DNA of 37,482 nucleotides from a virus. Both the position numbers and the translations under genes were made by a program. The notes beneath the pieces were generated by a model that saw nothing but the letters and a program-made list of their open reading frames with translations, was not told where the DNA came from and searched no databases. Positions 22,762-31,720 of the stretch are shown piece after piece. Position 1 is the first letter of the stretch, and the number at the start of each line of letters is the position of its first letter. The stretch covers positions 1-37,482 of IMG/VR virus record IMGVR_UViG_3300015360_000014. The stretch is one strand, 5' to 3'.

Positions 22762-25310
22762 CCGAAGTAAACCTATCGTTGCCGGATTTTTCGTCCGGGG
22801 AAATAAGCCCTGAGCTTTATGGCCGCTTTGACCTAAAGCCATATTATAAAAGCGGCAGGCGCGTTGAAAATTACATAACGCAATCTACTGGTATGGCGAA
22901 ATTCCGAACTGGCTCTTATTATGTTGCAAAAACGAGGCAAGGTAAAAAAGCCAGATTGCATCGCTTCGAGGTTACGGAGTCGTTCACATATGTTCTTGAG
23001 TTTACCGACCTGTTTCTGCGCTTTCATCGGAACGGCGCTCCGATTAGGCTGGTGGCTCAGGATATAACTGGTGTCACACAGGCCAATCCTGCCGTGGTCA
23101 CCTATGCTGGCTCAGATACTTACGCCAATGGCGATAGCGTGTTCATTGATGGTGTGGTGGGCATGATTCAGGTTAATGGAAAAGAGTACGTTGTTGCCAA
23201 TTTGAACGCTGGGGCTAATACATTTGAGCTTACGGGGATCAACAGCACCGCCTACACCGCCTATGTTAGTGGCGGCACTGTGGCTGAAATTTATGAGGTT
23301 GCTACGCCATATACTGAGGCGGAGTTATTCCAACTGAAATTTGCCCAGCAAAAAGACACGCTGATGTTTATTGCGCATGAATCGCATAATCCAAGAAAGT
23401 TGGAAACCATTGGCGCAACATCATGGACGCTGACATCGCACTCGCCGGTTAGGAAAACCCTCGCAACATCACAAAACATAACCGGTGTCACACAGGCCAA
23501 TCCTGCCGTGGTCACCTATGCTGGCTCAGATACTTACGCCAATGGCGATATAGTGCGTATATCTGGCGTGGTGGGGATGGTGCAGATAAACGATGAGGAT
23601 TATACGGTTGCCGGTGTAAACACTGGTGTTAATACATTCCAATTAAGCGGTATTGATAGCAGCGGATTTAGTGCCTATAGCAGTGGCGGCCTTCTTCAGG
23701 AGATAATTTCTACCGCCGCACCGTTTTTAACTACCGGAAATTTCCCTCGTGCTTGCGGATTTTACGAGCAGAGGCTTATATATGGCGGCCCTACTAATGC
23801 ACCAAGCTCTCTTTTCTTCTCCAAATCTGCATTGCCAGATGATTTCAGCCTCGGTGAAGAGCCTGATGATGGTATCGAATATGTCATAGCCGGAGGCTCT
23901 GGCAGGATTTCGTGGCTTCGTGGCACAGAGCGATTCCTCGCTATCGGTGGTGACTCGGACGTATTACAAGCCACTGGCGGGGTTGACGGAGTTATTACTC
24001 CTACGAGTATTTCAATCAAACCCAGCAATGCTTCCGGCGTAGCCAATATTATGCCCATCGGTCAAGGTACGCAGGTGTTTTTTGTGCAGAGCAATCAACT
24101 TGTTCTGCGCTCATTCGAGTATGATTTCCAGCGCGATGGCTACGCTCCTGTTGATCGCAACCTGATTGCTTCACACATTACAAAGTCAGGATTAACCCAA
24201 ATTGAATATGAGCGGGCGCGGCCTAATATTTTATGGTCAATAAGAACGGATGGTGTGTTGGCTGGGCTTACAATCGAGGAGGGCGAGGCTATACCCGGAT
24301 GGCATAGGCATAGCACTCAAGGAAAATTTGTATCTGTGGCAGTAGAGTCAAGGGCATCTAAATATGACACAACATGGTTTTGCGTAAAGCGCGGGACAGA
24401 CCATTATATTGAGTATTTTACCGACTTCCCAATATACCCGCGCCGGGAGGATTATGTCGCAACTACCAGTGAATCAGCGGATACCGCCATGTGGCGTAAT
24501 ATGCTTTATGAGGCGCAGAAGGAATATATACATCTTGATAGCGCTTTGACCTATAGCGGTACGGCCATAGGCACGGCAGCAGCAGCGACAATGACCCCTG
24601 CGGCTGTATCGGGTGCGGCAGTTACGTTCACAGCCTCAGCGGCAGTATTCACGGCAGCAATGGTGGGGCGCGAAATCTGGCGCAAATCCGTTACCGGAGT
24701 AGAGGAGGGGAGAGCAAAAATTACTGCGTTTACTTCTTCTACGGTAGTAACCTGCGAGATAAAGGAAACATTCAATTCTGTCACCGCTATTCCGGCTGGC
24801 GAATGGTATCTAACTGCTATCGCAATATCGGGTATGCAGCATCTTGAGGGCTTGGTGGTTAGCGTTGTTGCCGATGGCGGCCAACATGATGTAAGAACAG
24901 TTGTCGATGGCTCGATTACTCTTGATAGGCAATCGAGCGTTGCTCATGTCGGGCTTCCATATACCGGATATTTGGAAACCAATGACCTTGAGGGCGGCGG
25001 GACTACCGGAAGGGCTCAAACCAAGCGTAAACATGTTACGGCTGTTGGCTTTAGGTTCTTAGATACGCTTTACGCTAAATACGGAACAGGGTATTATAAT
25101 TTGACTCAGATTGAGATGCGAACTCCTGCTATGCGTATGGATAGGCCGCCAGAATTGTTTACAGGGGACATGAAGGAATTCTACTCGAACGATATTAATG
25201 ATATAAGAGATGGCGGATGGGGAAGGCAGAAAAAGGCGATAGTTGTCCAAGACCAGCCATTCCCATGTAATTTACAGCTTATAGTACCTTATTTGAGTGT
25301 GAGCAACTGA
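22758..25310 (+). CDS. Tail tubular protein B-like (T7 gp12-type) nozzle protein
   Basis: 850 residues. The start (LPDFSSGEISPELYGRFDLKPYYKSGRRVENY) and the segment RACGFYEQRLIYGGPTNAPSSLFFS match the podovirus nozzle/tail tube B family. It carries two tandem beta modules (about 103-178 and 240-315), each opening with ITGVTQANPAVVTYAGSDTY and closing in AY-SGG; the first 67 bases of each are identical. Such modules may be exposed on the nozzle. An Ala/Thr-rich segment lies around residues 600-640. The stop overlaps the next ATG (TGATG). Confidence 0.88.
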   Translation: MTEVNLSLPDFSSGEISPELYGRFDLKPYYKSGRRVENYITQSTGMAKFRTGSYYVAKTRQGKKARLHRFEVTESFTYVLEFTDLFLRFHRNGAPIRLVAQDITGVTQANPAVVTYAGSDTYANGDSVFIDGVVGMIQVNGKEYVVANLNAGANTFELTGINSTAYTAYVSGGTVAEIYEVATPYTEAELFQLKFAQQKDTLMFIAHESHNPRKLETIGATSWTLTSHSPVRKTLATSQNITGVTQANPAVVTYAGSDTYANGDIVRISGVVGMVQINDEDYTVAGVNTGVNTFQLSGIDSSGFSAYSSGGLLQEIISTAAPFLTTGNFPRACGFYEQRLIYGGPTNAPSSLFFSKSALPDDFSLGEEPDDGIEYVIAGGSGRISWLRGTERFLAIGGDSDVLQATGGVDGVITPTSISIKPSNASGVANIMPIGQGTQVFFVQSNQLVLRSFEYDFQRDGYAPVDRNLIASHITKSGLTQIEYERARPNILWSIRTDGVLAGLTIEEGEAIPGWHRHSTQGKFVSVAVESRASKYDTTWFCVKRGTDHYIEYFTDFPIYPRREDYVATTSESADTAMWRNMLYEAQKEYIHLDSALTYSGTAIGTAAAATMTPAAVSGAAVTFTASAAVFTAAMVGREIWRKSVTGVEEGRAKITAFTSSTVVTCEIKETFNSVTAIPAGEWYLTAIAISGMQHLEGLVVSVVADGGQHDVRTVVDGSITLDRQSSVAHVGLPYTGYLETNDLEGGGTTGRAQTKRKHVTAVGFRFLDTLYAKYGTGYYNLTQIEMRTPAMRMDRPPELFTGDMKEFYSNDINDIRDGGWGRQKKAIVVQDQPFPCNLQLIVPYLSVSN
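23070..23136 (+). repeat. Intragenic 67-bp direct repeat, copy 1
   Basis: Exact 67-base match to 23484-23550. Marks the start of the first beta module in the nozzle protein. Protein-level similarity continues about 50 residues beyond the identical DNA. Confidence 0.93.
23484..23550 (+). repeat. Intragenic 67-bp direct repeat, copy 2
   Basis: Second exact copy, 414 bases downstream of the first and in the same frame (414 is divisible by 3). The identity with diverged flanks suggests recent gene conversion or strong constraint at this stretch. Confidence 0.93.
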
Positions 25311-25744
25311 TGTGTAGATTAGTACCATTTAAGGCGGAACATATAGAGGTTATGGATTTGCGTGACCATGAAAAGTCGTTGGTTGTGGATTTCGAAAGGG
25401 TGAAGGCTTTAGAAGCGGCAAGCATAGCCGTTACTGGATTAGATAAGGGGGTGGTGGTGGCCTGTGGCGGCATTACCCCGTTTCTTAGTGGCAACGCTGA
25501 GATTTGGCTTATACCGTCAATATATTTTAAGGAACACGCGCATACGGCAGTTCCTGAGATCATGCGGTGGCTATTTGAGGTCAGAGAGAATTTGCAACTT
25601 AACCGCATGGAAACGTCTTGCATAGATGACGATCTTCATACCCGTTTTATGGAGGCTCTTGGATTTGAATGTGAAGGCTTAAAAAGGAAGTTTTATATGG
25701 GGATTGATTATAAGATGTGGGGGCGGGTATGGGATTACCAGTAG
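25310..25744 (+). CDS. GNAT-like internal virion protein (T7 gp13-type position)
   Basis: 144 residues. The opening MCRLVPFKAEHI, central VACGGITPFLSGNAEIWLIPS and C-terminal MEALGFECEGLKRKFY have the layout of a small GNAT acyltransferase fold, a family commonly encoded in podoviruses where T7 carries gp13. Whether it is catalytic is unclear, since I cannot mark a clean acetyl-CoA loop. It overlaps the end of the nozzle gene and precedes the next internal protein with a 16-base overlap. Confidence 0.75.
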   Translation: MCRLVPFKAEHIEVMDLRDHEKSLVVDFERVKALEAASIAVTGLDKGVVVACGGITPFLSGNAEIWLIPSIYFKEHAHTAVPEIMRWLFEVRENLQLNRMETSCIDDDLHTRFMEALGFECEGLKRKFYMGIDYKMWGRVWDYQ

Positions 25745-26184
25745 TTTTAGCAGCGGCCAGCGGCGCGCTTTCCCTCATAGGCGGCATACAGCAGCTTCAG
25801 ACGGGAAGGCAGCAAGCGTCAGCAGCGAAAGAAGCGGCCGCGCTACGAGGCTCTGAGGCGGCTAGACAGGCCGAGCGCAATGCGCGTGGAGAGCAGCAGA
25901 ATGTTGACAGATTAATCCGCCGTCAGAAACTTGATTATCTTAGGAGCGGCGTAACGCTTGAGGGTTCCCCGCTGCTTGTTATGGAGGAAACGCGGCGCAG
26001 GGGAGCCGAAAATATTGACGAGATATTGCGGGGCGGCGCATACGCAGAGCGCTCGGCAATAGTTGAGGGCAGGACACGCGCACGGGGCTTCCTTGCATCG
26101 GGTAGGTCTGGTTTTATATCTGGCTTGTTCGGTGCTGCTGGTTCTGGCGGCGATGCTTACGAGTTGTATAATGGCCAAAATTGA
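25729..26184 (+). CDS. Internal virion protein, T7 gp14-like
   Basis: 151 residues from the ATG at 25729, preceded by GGGGGCGGG; a GTG four codons upstream is possible. A hydrophobic N-terminus (LPVVLAAASGALSLIGGI) is followed by a long Ala/Gln/Arg helix and a Gly/Ser-rich end. This hydrophobic-then-helical, Ala/Gln-rich layout is typical of gp14-type ejection proteins, which form the outer-membrane part of the DNA-delivery conduit. Assignment is by position and composition. Confidence 0.7.
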   Translation: MGLPVVLAAASGALSLIGGIQQLQTGRQQASAAKEAAALRGSEAARQAERNARGEQQNVDRLIRRQKLDYLRSGVTLEGSPLLVMEETRRRGAENIDEILRGGAYAERSAIVEGRTRARGFLASGRSGFISGLFGAAGSGGDAYELYNGQN

Positions 26185-27862
26185 GCAATATACACGGTTA
26201 CTGACTGTTGCGCGTGACGTGCCGACTCTGACTGACCCCAACGCAATAAGCAACGCAGGGGCATTGGCTCGCGCGGGGGCTAAACTTGCGGATTTTGCCG
26301 CAGATAGGTTTGATGCTCATGAGAAAGCAAACGAGGCTACCGCGCTTAATGAAGCCAGTATATCATTCCAAAAAGACCGCATTATAAAAACATCTGAAGC
26401 CCGTAAATCCAGAGAAAGCAACCCATTCGGCTTTGCGAAGCAAATGGAGGCAGACAATATCAAACTCGCCGGAGAATACGGAAATACTCTTTCATCGGAG
26501 AGAGCAAAGAAAGCATGGCGTGAGACGGTAGCGCAGCAAAATTTGCAGTATTTCAAAAGCGACTTTACATGGGAGCAGCAAAAGGCAGTGGATGTGTACG
26601 CTGCCCGTACCGAAAAAGCTGCAAATGACTTAGAGGAAATGGCCTATATCGCCGGACGCAATGGCGAGTCCCCAGATGGCATTATGAAAAACATCGGCGC
26701 AACCGTTGTGTCTGTGTCCACGTATCAGCCAAACAAAGACATGCTTTCTGAGGTAAACAAAAAGATGACAGCCAATGCAAGCATGGGCTATCTGCGCGGC
26801 TTTTCCAAAGCCGACCCTGTTAAGGCTTTTGAGTATATCAATAGCGGCGCACTTGATAAAAAACTTGGTGCGGAAAAATCAGATAAACTAAAATCAGCTA
26901 TGGCCAAGGAAGCACTGCAAGCGCTCGCAGCCGAGGACATTGATTCGGCGCGAAAATTTCTTGAAACGAATAAGATGTTTTCCCCAAAAGAAAAAGCAAA
27001 GTTCAAAGTTGCGCTTGATAAGGAATTGGAGTCCCAAAATACACAAAAGGCAACGGCATCTGCGGTTTCCACCTCTGATGCTCTTATTGGTGCAATAAAT
27101 GGCGGAACGGCGGCGGGTGTGATGGGTGACGACACTATATCTGATGACCAAAAAAAGATGATTGTTGGCTTAATGTCTGGCGACCCACAGGTAGTGGCAG
27201 AGGCGGCTGGTATTTCTGAGGCGGCTTCAGATGGCTATGAGGGGGTAAACCTCTATTCAATGGTATCTGAGATTGATGCAGTACAGGCCGAATTTGAATC
27301 AGGCAAGCAATCAAACGCGACCATCAACAAGTCAGTACAGCAGTTAAACACATTGGCTCAGGTTGCGACAATGGCTCATGCTTTTAATAAGGGCAATCGC
27401 GGCGAGGGACTAACAAAAGCCGAGTATCAGTCAGTAATAAAAAAAGTAAAATCACTTCAAGAAACATTGTATGACGGAGCCGATAAGAAGGCTCCCGCCT
27501 TTTTCCAGCGCCATGCGTTTGATGAAATATTTAAAGAGGTAGACCACCTTGGCTCGTCTAAAGAGGAAAGAGCCAGATTGCTTGGGGAAGCCCTATCAAT
27601 AGCCGAGCGCCAAGGCATTGATGTCTTTGACAGAAAGGGTGATGATGAGGCTGCAAAAATAAAGCCCGTTATGGACGAATTGACAGCCAGAAGGAAACAC
27701 GCGCCTGGAATCCGCTCATCCGCGCCAAAAACCAACATTGTTATTAAGGACGGTGAGAAAATAAATGTCGGTGGAGGAGAAGATAAAACTCCTGCCGATA
27801 GAAGCGTAAATACCCAAATTATTAAGAGAACCTATAACCCAAATACACGGGCTTTTGAGTAA
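26171..27862 (+). CDS. Internal virion protein, T7 gp15-like position
   Basis: 563 residues from the ATG at 26171, which overlaps the previous gene by 14 bases; the open frame begins 108 bases upstream inside that gene, but the product clearly starts MAKIEQYTRLLTVARDVPTL. The protein is largely helical, Ala/Lys/Glu-rich, without enzymatic motifs. By order and size it corresponds to the gp15-type ejection protein that builds the periplasmic conduit. The stop overlaps the next ATG (TAATG). Confidence 0.75.
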   Translation: MAKIEQYTRLLTVARDVPTLTDPNAISNAGALARAGAKLADFAADRFDAHEKANEATALNEASISFQKDRIIKTSEARKSRESNPFGFAKQMEADNIKLAGEYGNTLSSERAKKAWRETVAQQNLQYFKSDFTWEQQKAVDVYAARTEKAANDLEEMAYIAGRNGESPDGIMKNIGATVVSVSTYQPNKDMLSEVNKKMTANASMGYLRGFSKADPVKAFEYINSGALDKKLGAEKSDKLKSAMAKEALQALAAEDIDSARKFLETNKMFSPKEKAKFKVALDKELESQNTQKATASAVSTSDALIGAINGGTAAGVMGDDTISDDQKKMIVGLMSGDPQVVAEAAGISEAASDGYEGVNLYSMVSEIDAVQAEFESGKQSNATINKSVQQLNTLAQVATMAHAFNKGNRGEGLTKAEYQSVIKKVKSLQETLYDGADKKAPAFFQRHAFDEIFKEVDHLGSSKEERARLLGEALSIAERQGIDVFDRKGDDEAAKIKPVMDELTARRKHAPGIRSSAPKTNIVIKDGEKINVGGGEDKTPADRSVNTQIIKRTYNPNTRAFE

Positions 27863-30800
27863 TGCCAGCCATTTTCATAAAGGAATATAATACGGAGGTC
27901 ACTTTCCCCGAAGGCATGTCAGATGAGGACATGCAATCGGCGCTGGAAAGGGAGTACCCGCCACTTACCAATGGGAAGCAGCCGCGCGAGAACATCTACA
28001 ACGCCGATAAAGACGTTGTAATTAATGCACCGATTGGTGCATCGGCGGCGCAGATTGATTACCATGATGAGGTGGATAATCTTGGGGCAAATAAGGGCGA
28101 TTATTTCGGCTACGCAAAATCCGAGGTTCCTAGGGACGCTAGCTTTTATGACAAAGCATTTGAAGTTTTGGCGTTGCCAACAGAAGATATAGTTTTACAA
28201 ACAAATCGTGCCGTTACTGCGGGGGCAAGGTATTTGCGTGAGCTTGGTGTTACCAACGAAGATTCTATAACCAAATTTATAGACAAGATGTCATTAAGCA
28301 ACGAGAAGCTCAATCAATCGGTGCAGCAAAAACGCGAAAGGGCTGGTGGTGGGTTTGGTACTGATGTTTATGTCGGAGCCACCCAATTGCCATACTACGC
28401 AGCGCTAGGAAGCGCGCGAGGCGCGGCTGTTATTTATGGTCTTATCGGCGGGGCAAATTCAGAGCGAATATACCAAGAGGCTATTGCAGCAAACCCCGAC
28501 GATGAAAACGCACTTGCTAAGGCATCGGCGGCAGGCTTCACATCTGCGGCAGTTGAGGCATCTTTAGGACATTTGTTTTTTAAGAATGTAATGCCAAAGT
28601 TGGGTGAGAGATTTATTGGCAGAGTAACTAAATTGGCTTTAATCGGTGGAGCCGAAGAATCGGGCGCTAGTGTCAGCGAGGACGTAGTTACAATTGCTAC
28701 CGATATTAGGGATAAAAACGCAGAAGCTGTAATATCGGATGCTCTTTACAGCTTTGCTGTTGGTGCGTTTATTGGAACAGGAGCGACAAGTATCGCGGAA
28801 ATTCCCAATATTCAGGAAAGGCTACGGCAGGCAGGCGTTAAAAACGTAGAGCAAGTTGCGGAGGCGATTAAAGTAGATGGCGAGAAGTTTGGCTTAGAGT
28901 TAGAAAAAGCTGTAAATGACGATATATCCCTTCTTAATGATGACCCATCGACAATTGATGCCATATCAAAAGCTATGGATAATTTGGCTAGTGAAAATTA
29001 CGAAGCTATAGCCGCGGACATGCAGGGTCTTGGGTTTGAGGATGGTCAAATAAAAAGCACGATTGAAAATGTGAAGAAGATGGTGGCTCGAACTAAAGAT
29101 GTTCCAACACTTGTCGGCAAGGGGGATGTATTGCTGGCGGAGTCGCTTGCTCTTGAGGATAAGCAGACAACGAAATTGCAGGATGCTCTTGACCTGTGGA
29201 AAGAAATAACCAATCCAATCCGCGCCGTAACCAGCTTCACCAAAAAACAAATAAAGGAAACGCAAACTCAGTTGGTGGAGTTTATCAATCAATCTGATTT
29301 GGCGCACGAGGATAAGGGAAAGTTTTTAGTGGCACTGCGCGATACTCAAACATCGGCGCAATTGCTAAAAAAAATTGATGATATAGAGGCACGAATTAAC
29401 GGGCTTATTGACGCAAGCCAGCGCCGTAATTTGGTTTCCAGTATAGAAAACAAAATATCAAAGGTAAGAAAAAGCAATGTTATTGCCGTTGATTTTGCAA
29501 AAAAGGTTGAGATGCTGTTTAACGAAATTGACCTACAGAAAAGACAGCCGGGAACGATTAAGTCTTTGCAGGATACTCTCGATTTCATGCAGAAAAACCC
29601 AGATGCCAATATCCCAAATGATGTTTTGGCTAAATTACAAATACTTAATAGGCGCAAAATTGAGGATATTAGTACAGCAGAGCTTAGGTCAATCGCAGCA
29701 GAGATGGATAACCTTATACAACAGGGTAAAACCAAGCTGCGTCTTATGGATGCAAAAAAAGAGAAGCTAAAGCAGCAGAGGCTTGTCGAAATACAAAAAG
29801 ATTCAGTCCCCATCGAATCGCGTGACGCTGTGGATGGCGGTATTTTTGACAAGCTAACCACGCAGCAAAAAAACCAAAATAGTTACACGGCTGTGTTAAA
29901 TAGACTGCGTGGCCTTGGCCTCGCTACCAACCCGATGGACGTATTTTTTGATATGCTGGATGGGTCAAAATCTTACCTTGGCGCTAATTATAGAATATTC
30001 AAAAAAACCGTTGATGTTGGCTATTCTAAATACCTCGATCTAAAAAACGACGTGACCAAGGATGTAAAGAGCCTTGATAATAAGCTCAATCTTGATTCCT
30101 TCAATTATAGGCGCATCGGTGTTTTTGCTATATCCCAACAAGAGGGGGGTATGAAAAAGCTAGAGGACACTGGCTTTAATGCCGAAGAAGTAAGATCACT
30201 CCGGCTTACCAAAGAAGAAATGCAGATGTACAAATTAATGCGCTCTCATCTTGATGGTGTATTGCCTGCCGTTCAAGCGGTGATGCGTGTTGTTTACAAT
30301 AAAGATGTTGCCCAGATCAAAAATTACTTTTCGTTTCTTACCGACCACGATGCAATGAACGGTGTGGAGATACAGGATCAAATCGGCGATACCGTAGAAT
30401 TTGCAGCAAATAAAAAAAATGCTGAGCAGGGCTTCACCAAGGAGCGTACACTTGGAAAACAGGCCGTAAGGGTGGATGCCTTGCAGGTTTATCTTCGCCA
30501 CATGGATAACGCTGCTTATTTAATTGAAATGGGTGGGCATATAAAATCATTATCCGACCTTGCCAGTGACCCAGAATATAAAAAAGCAGTCGGCGATATG
30601 GGACAAGAGTCCGTTGCGGATTGGCTCAATGTGCTTGCTAGGAATGGGAGAATAAAGGGAGCCAATAGCCAGTCAGAGAGGTTTATTAATACGCTTAGGA
30701 CGAACACCGGAATTGCGATGCTTGGCTTTAAGCTATCTACCATTCTAGTCCAGCCTACTGCGCTTGCAGATGGCGCTGCGTTGGTAGGCGGCGGGTATGT

Positions 30801-31689
30801 TCTTGAAGCGATTTCGCAAGTTGCCCTTAAGCCGGAGCTGAGAAAATTCCTCATGGCCAATATGCCGGAGATTCGTCATCGGGTGGGTGACGATCCGTCA
30901 TACTCAGATTTGGGGTCGAATAAAGTGCTGAGGAGTGTCGCGGAGGCTGGCTTCTGGGCGCTAAAGAGGATCGATTTGCTTAGCGCTTCTGCTGTTGCCT
31001 CTGGTGCTTATACCAAATTTGTTGAGGAGAAAGGCGGCAAGGTTGATTTTAGTAAACCAGACCCAGATGCTATAGCCTATGCGCAGCGCATGATGCGCCG
31101 CACACAGTCGTCAGCGTTTGCAAAGGATGTCGCCCCAATTCTAAATCAGGGCAAGCTAACTGGGAATATTTCGGTTGATAAGCTCATAACGCAATTCCAG
31201 TCTTTTATGCTTAACCGCTGGTCGCTTATTAAGCACGATATGTATCAGAATGGCATTAAAGGCAACACCCAGCAGTCAGCCAATATCGCCACATGGATGA
31301 TTATAGGTACTATGTCGGCGGTAGGGTTGCGTAGGCTGAGTAAAGAAATAGTTGGCGCGATGTTTGGGGATGAGCCAGAGGATTGGGAGAACCGCATAAA
31401 GCAGGAGTTGGTGAACGAAGCTCTTGGGACAATCCCTGCGGTTTCTCAGCTTGCATCAATGTGGAATTATAGCTCCGTACCTGTGCCAGCAATCGGGGCA
31501 ATGTGGAAAATATCAACTGAATTAAAACTTGCTGGCCAATCCAAAGACCCAGCCAAAAAAGCGAGCCATAACGCCCAAGCCGCCGTCCTTATGACTGGGG
31601 TTGTCTTAGGTGTGCCCGGAGCGCTTCAGGCGCAGCAAATCATAAGCGCTGCCTCAAAGAAAGATAAAAAGAAGAAACCCGCCGATTGA
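27862..31689 (+). CDS. Large internal virion / ejection protein, T7 gp16-like position
   Basis: 1275 residues. The N-terminus (FIKEYNTEVTFPEGMSDED) carries the short beta-helical motif (F-P-[ED]-G-x-S-x-E-D) often starting giant internal proteins of podoviruses. Hydrophobic segments are seen around 175-200 and 290-310. A long helical, Lys/Asp/Gln-rich middle follows, and then a C-terminal region (TNTGIAMLGFKLSTILVQPT and onward) of the type conserved in gp16-like ejection proteins. I see no clear transglycosylase or peptidase motif, unlike T7 gp16. It probably enters the cell to pull DNA in. Confidence 0.75.
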   Translation: MPAIFIKEYNTEVTFPEGMSDEDMQSALEREYPPLTNGKQPRENIYNADKDVVINAPIGASAAQIDYHDEVDNLGANKGDYFGYAKSEVPRDASFYDKAFEVLALPTEDIVLQTNRAVTAGARYLRELGVTNEDSITKFIDKMSLSNEKLNQSVQQKRERAGGGFGTDVYVGATQLPYYAALGSARGAAVIYGLIGGANSERIYQEAIAANPDDENALAKASAAGFTSAAVEASLGHLFFKNVMPKLGERFIGRVTKLALIGGAEESGASVSEDVVTIATDIRDKNAEAVISDALYSFAVGAFIGTGATSIAEIPNIQERLRQAGVKNVEQVAEAIKVDGEKFGLELEKAVNDDISLLNDDPSTIDAISKAMDNLASENYEAIAADMQGLGFEDGQIKSTIENVKKMVARTKDVPTLVGKGDVLLAESLALEDKQTTKLQDALDLWKEITNPIRAVTSFTKKQIKETQTQLVEFINQSDLAHEDKGKFLVALRDTQTSAQLLKKIDDIEARINGLIDASQRRNLVSSIENKISKVRKSNVIAVDFAKKVEMLFNEIDLQKRQPGTIKSLQDTLDFMQKNPDANIPNDVLAKLQILNRRKIEDISTAELRSIAAEMDNLIQQGKTKLRLMDAKKEKLKQQRLVEIQKDSVPIESRDAVDGGIFDKLTTQQKNQNSYTAVLNRLRGLGLATNPMDVFFDMLDGSKSYLGANYRIFKKTVDVGYSKYLDLKNDVTKDVKSLDNKLNLDSFNYRRIGVFAISQQEGGMKKLEDTGFNAEEVRSLRLTKEEMQMYKLMRSHLDGVLPAVQAVMRVVYNKDVAQIKNYFSFLTDHDAMNGVEIQDQIGDTVEFAANKKNAEQGFTKERTLGKQAVRVDALQVYLRHMDNAAYLIEMGGHIKSLSDLASDPEYKKAVGDMGQESVADWLNVLARNGRIKGANSQSERFINTLRTNTGIAMLGFKLSTILVQPTALADGAALVGGGYVLEAISQVALKPELRKFLMANMPEIRHRVGDDPSYSDLGSNKVLRSVAEAGFWALKRIDLLSASAVASGAYTKFVEEKGGKVDFSKPDPDAIAYAQRMMRRTQSSAFAKDVAPILNQGKLTGNISVDKLITQFQSFMLNRWSLIKHDMYQNGIKGNTQQSANIATWMIIGTMSAVGLRRLSKEIVGAMFGDEPEDWENRIKQELVNEALGTIPAVSQLASMWNYSSVPVPAIGAMWKISTELKLAGQSKDPAKKASHNAQAAVLMTGVVLGVPGALQAQQIISAASKKDKKKKPAD

Positions 31690-31720
31690 TATTAGCCACT
31701 AAAAGTGATAAAGGATATAT

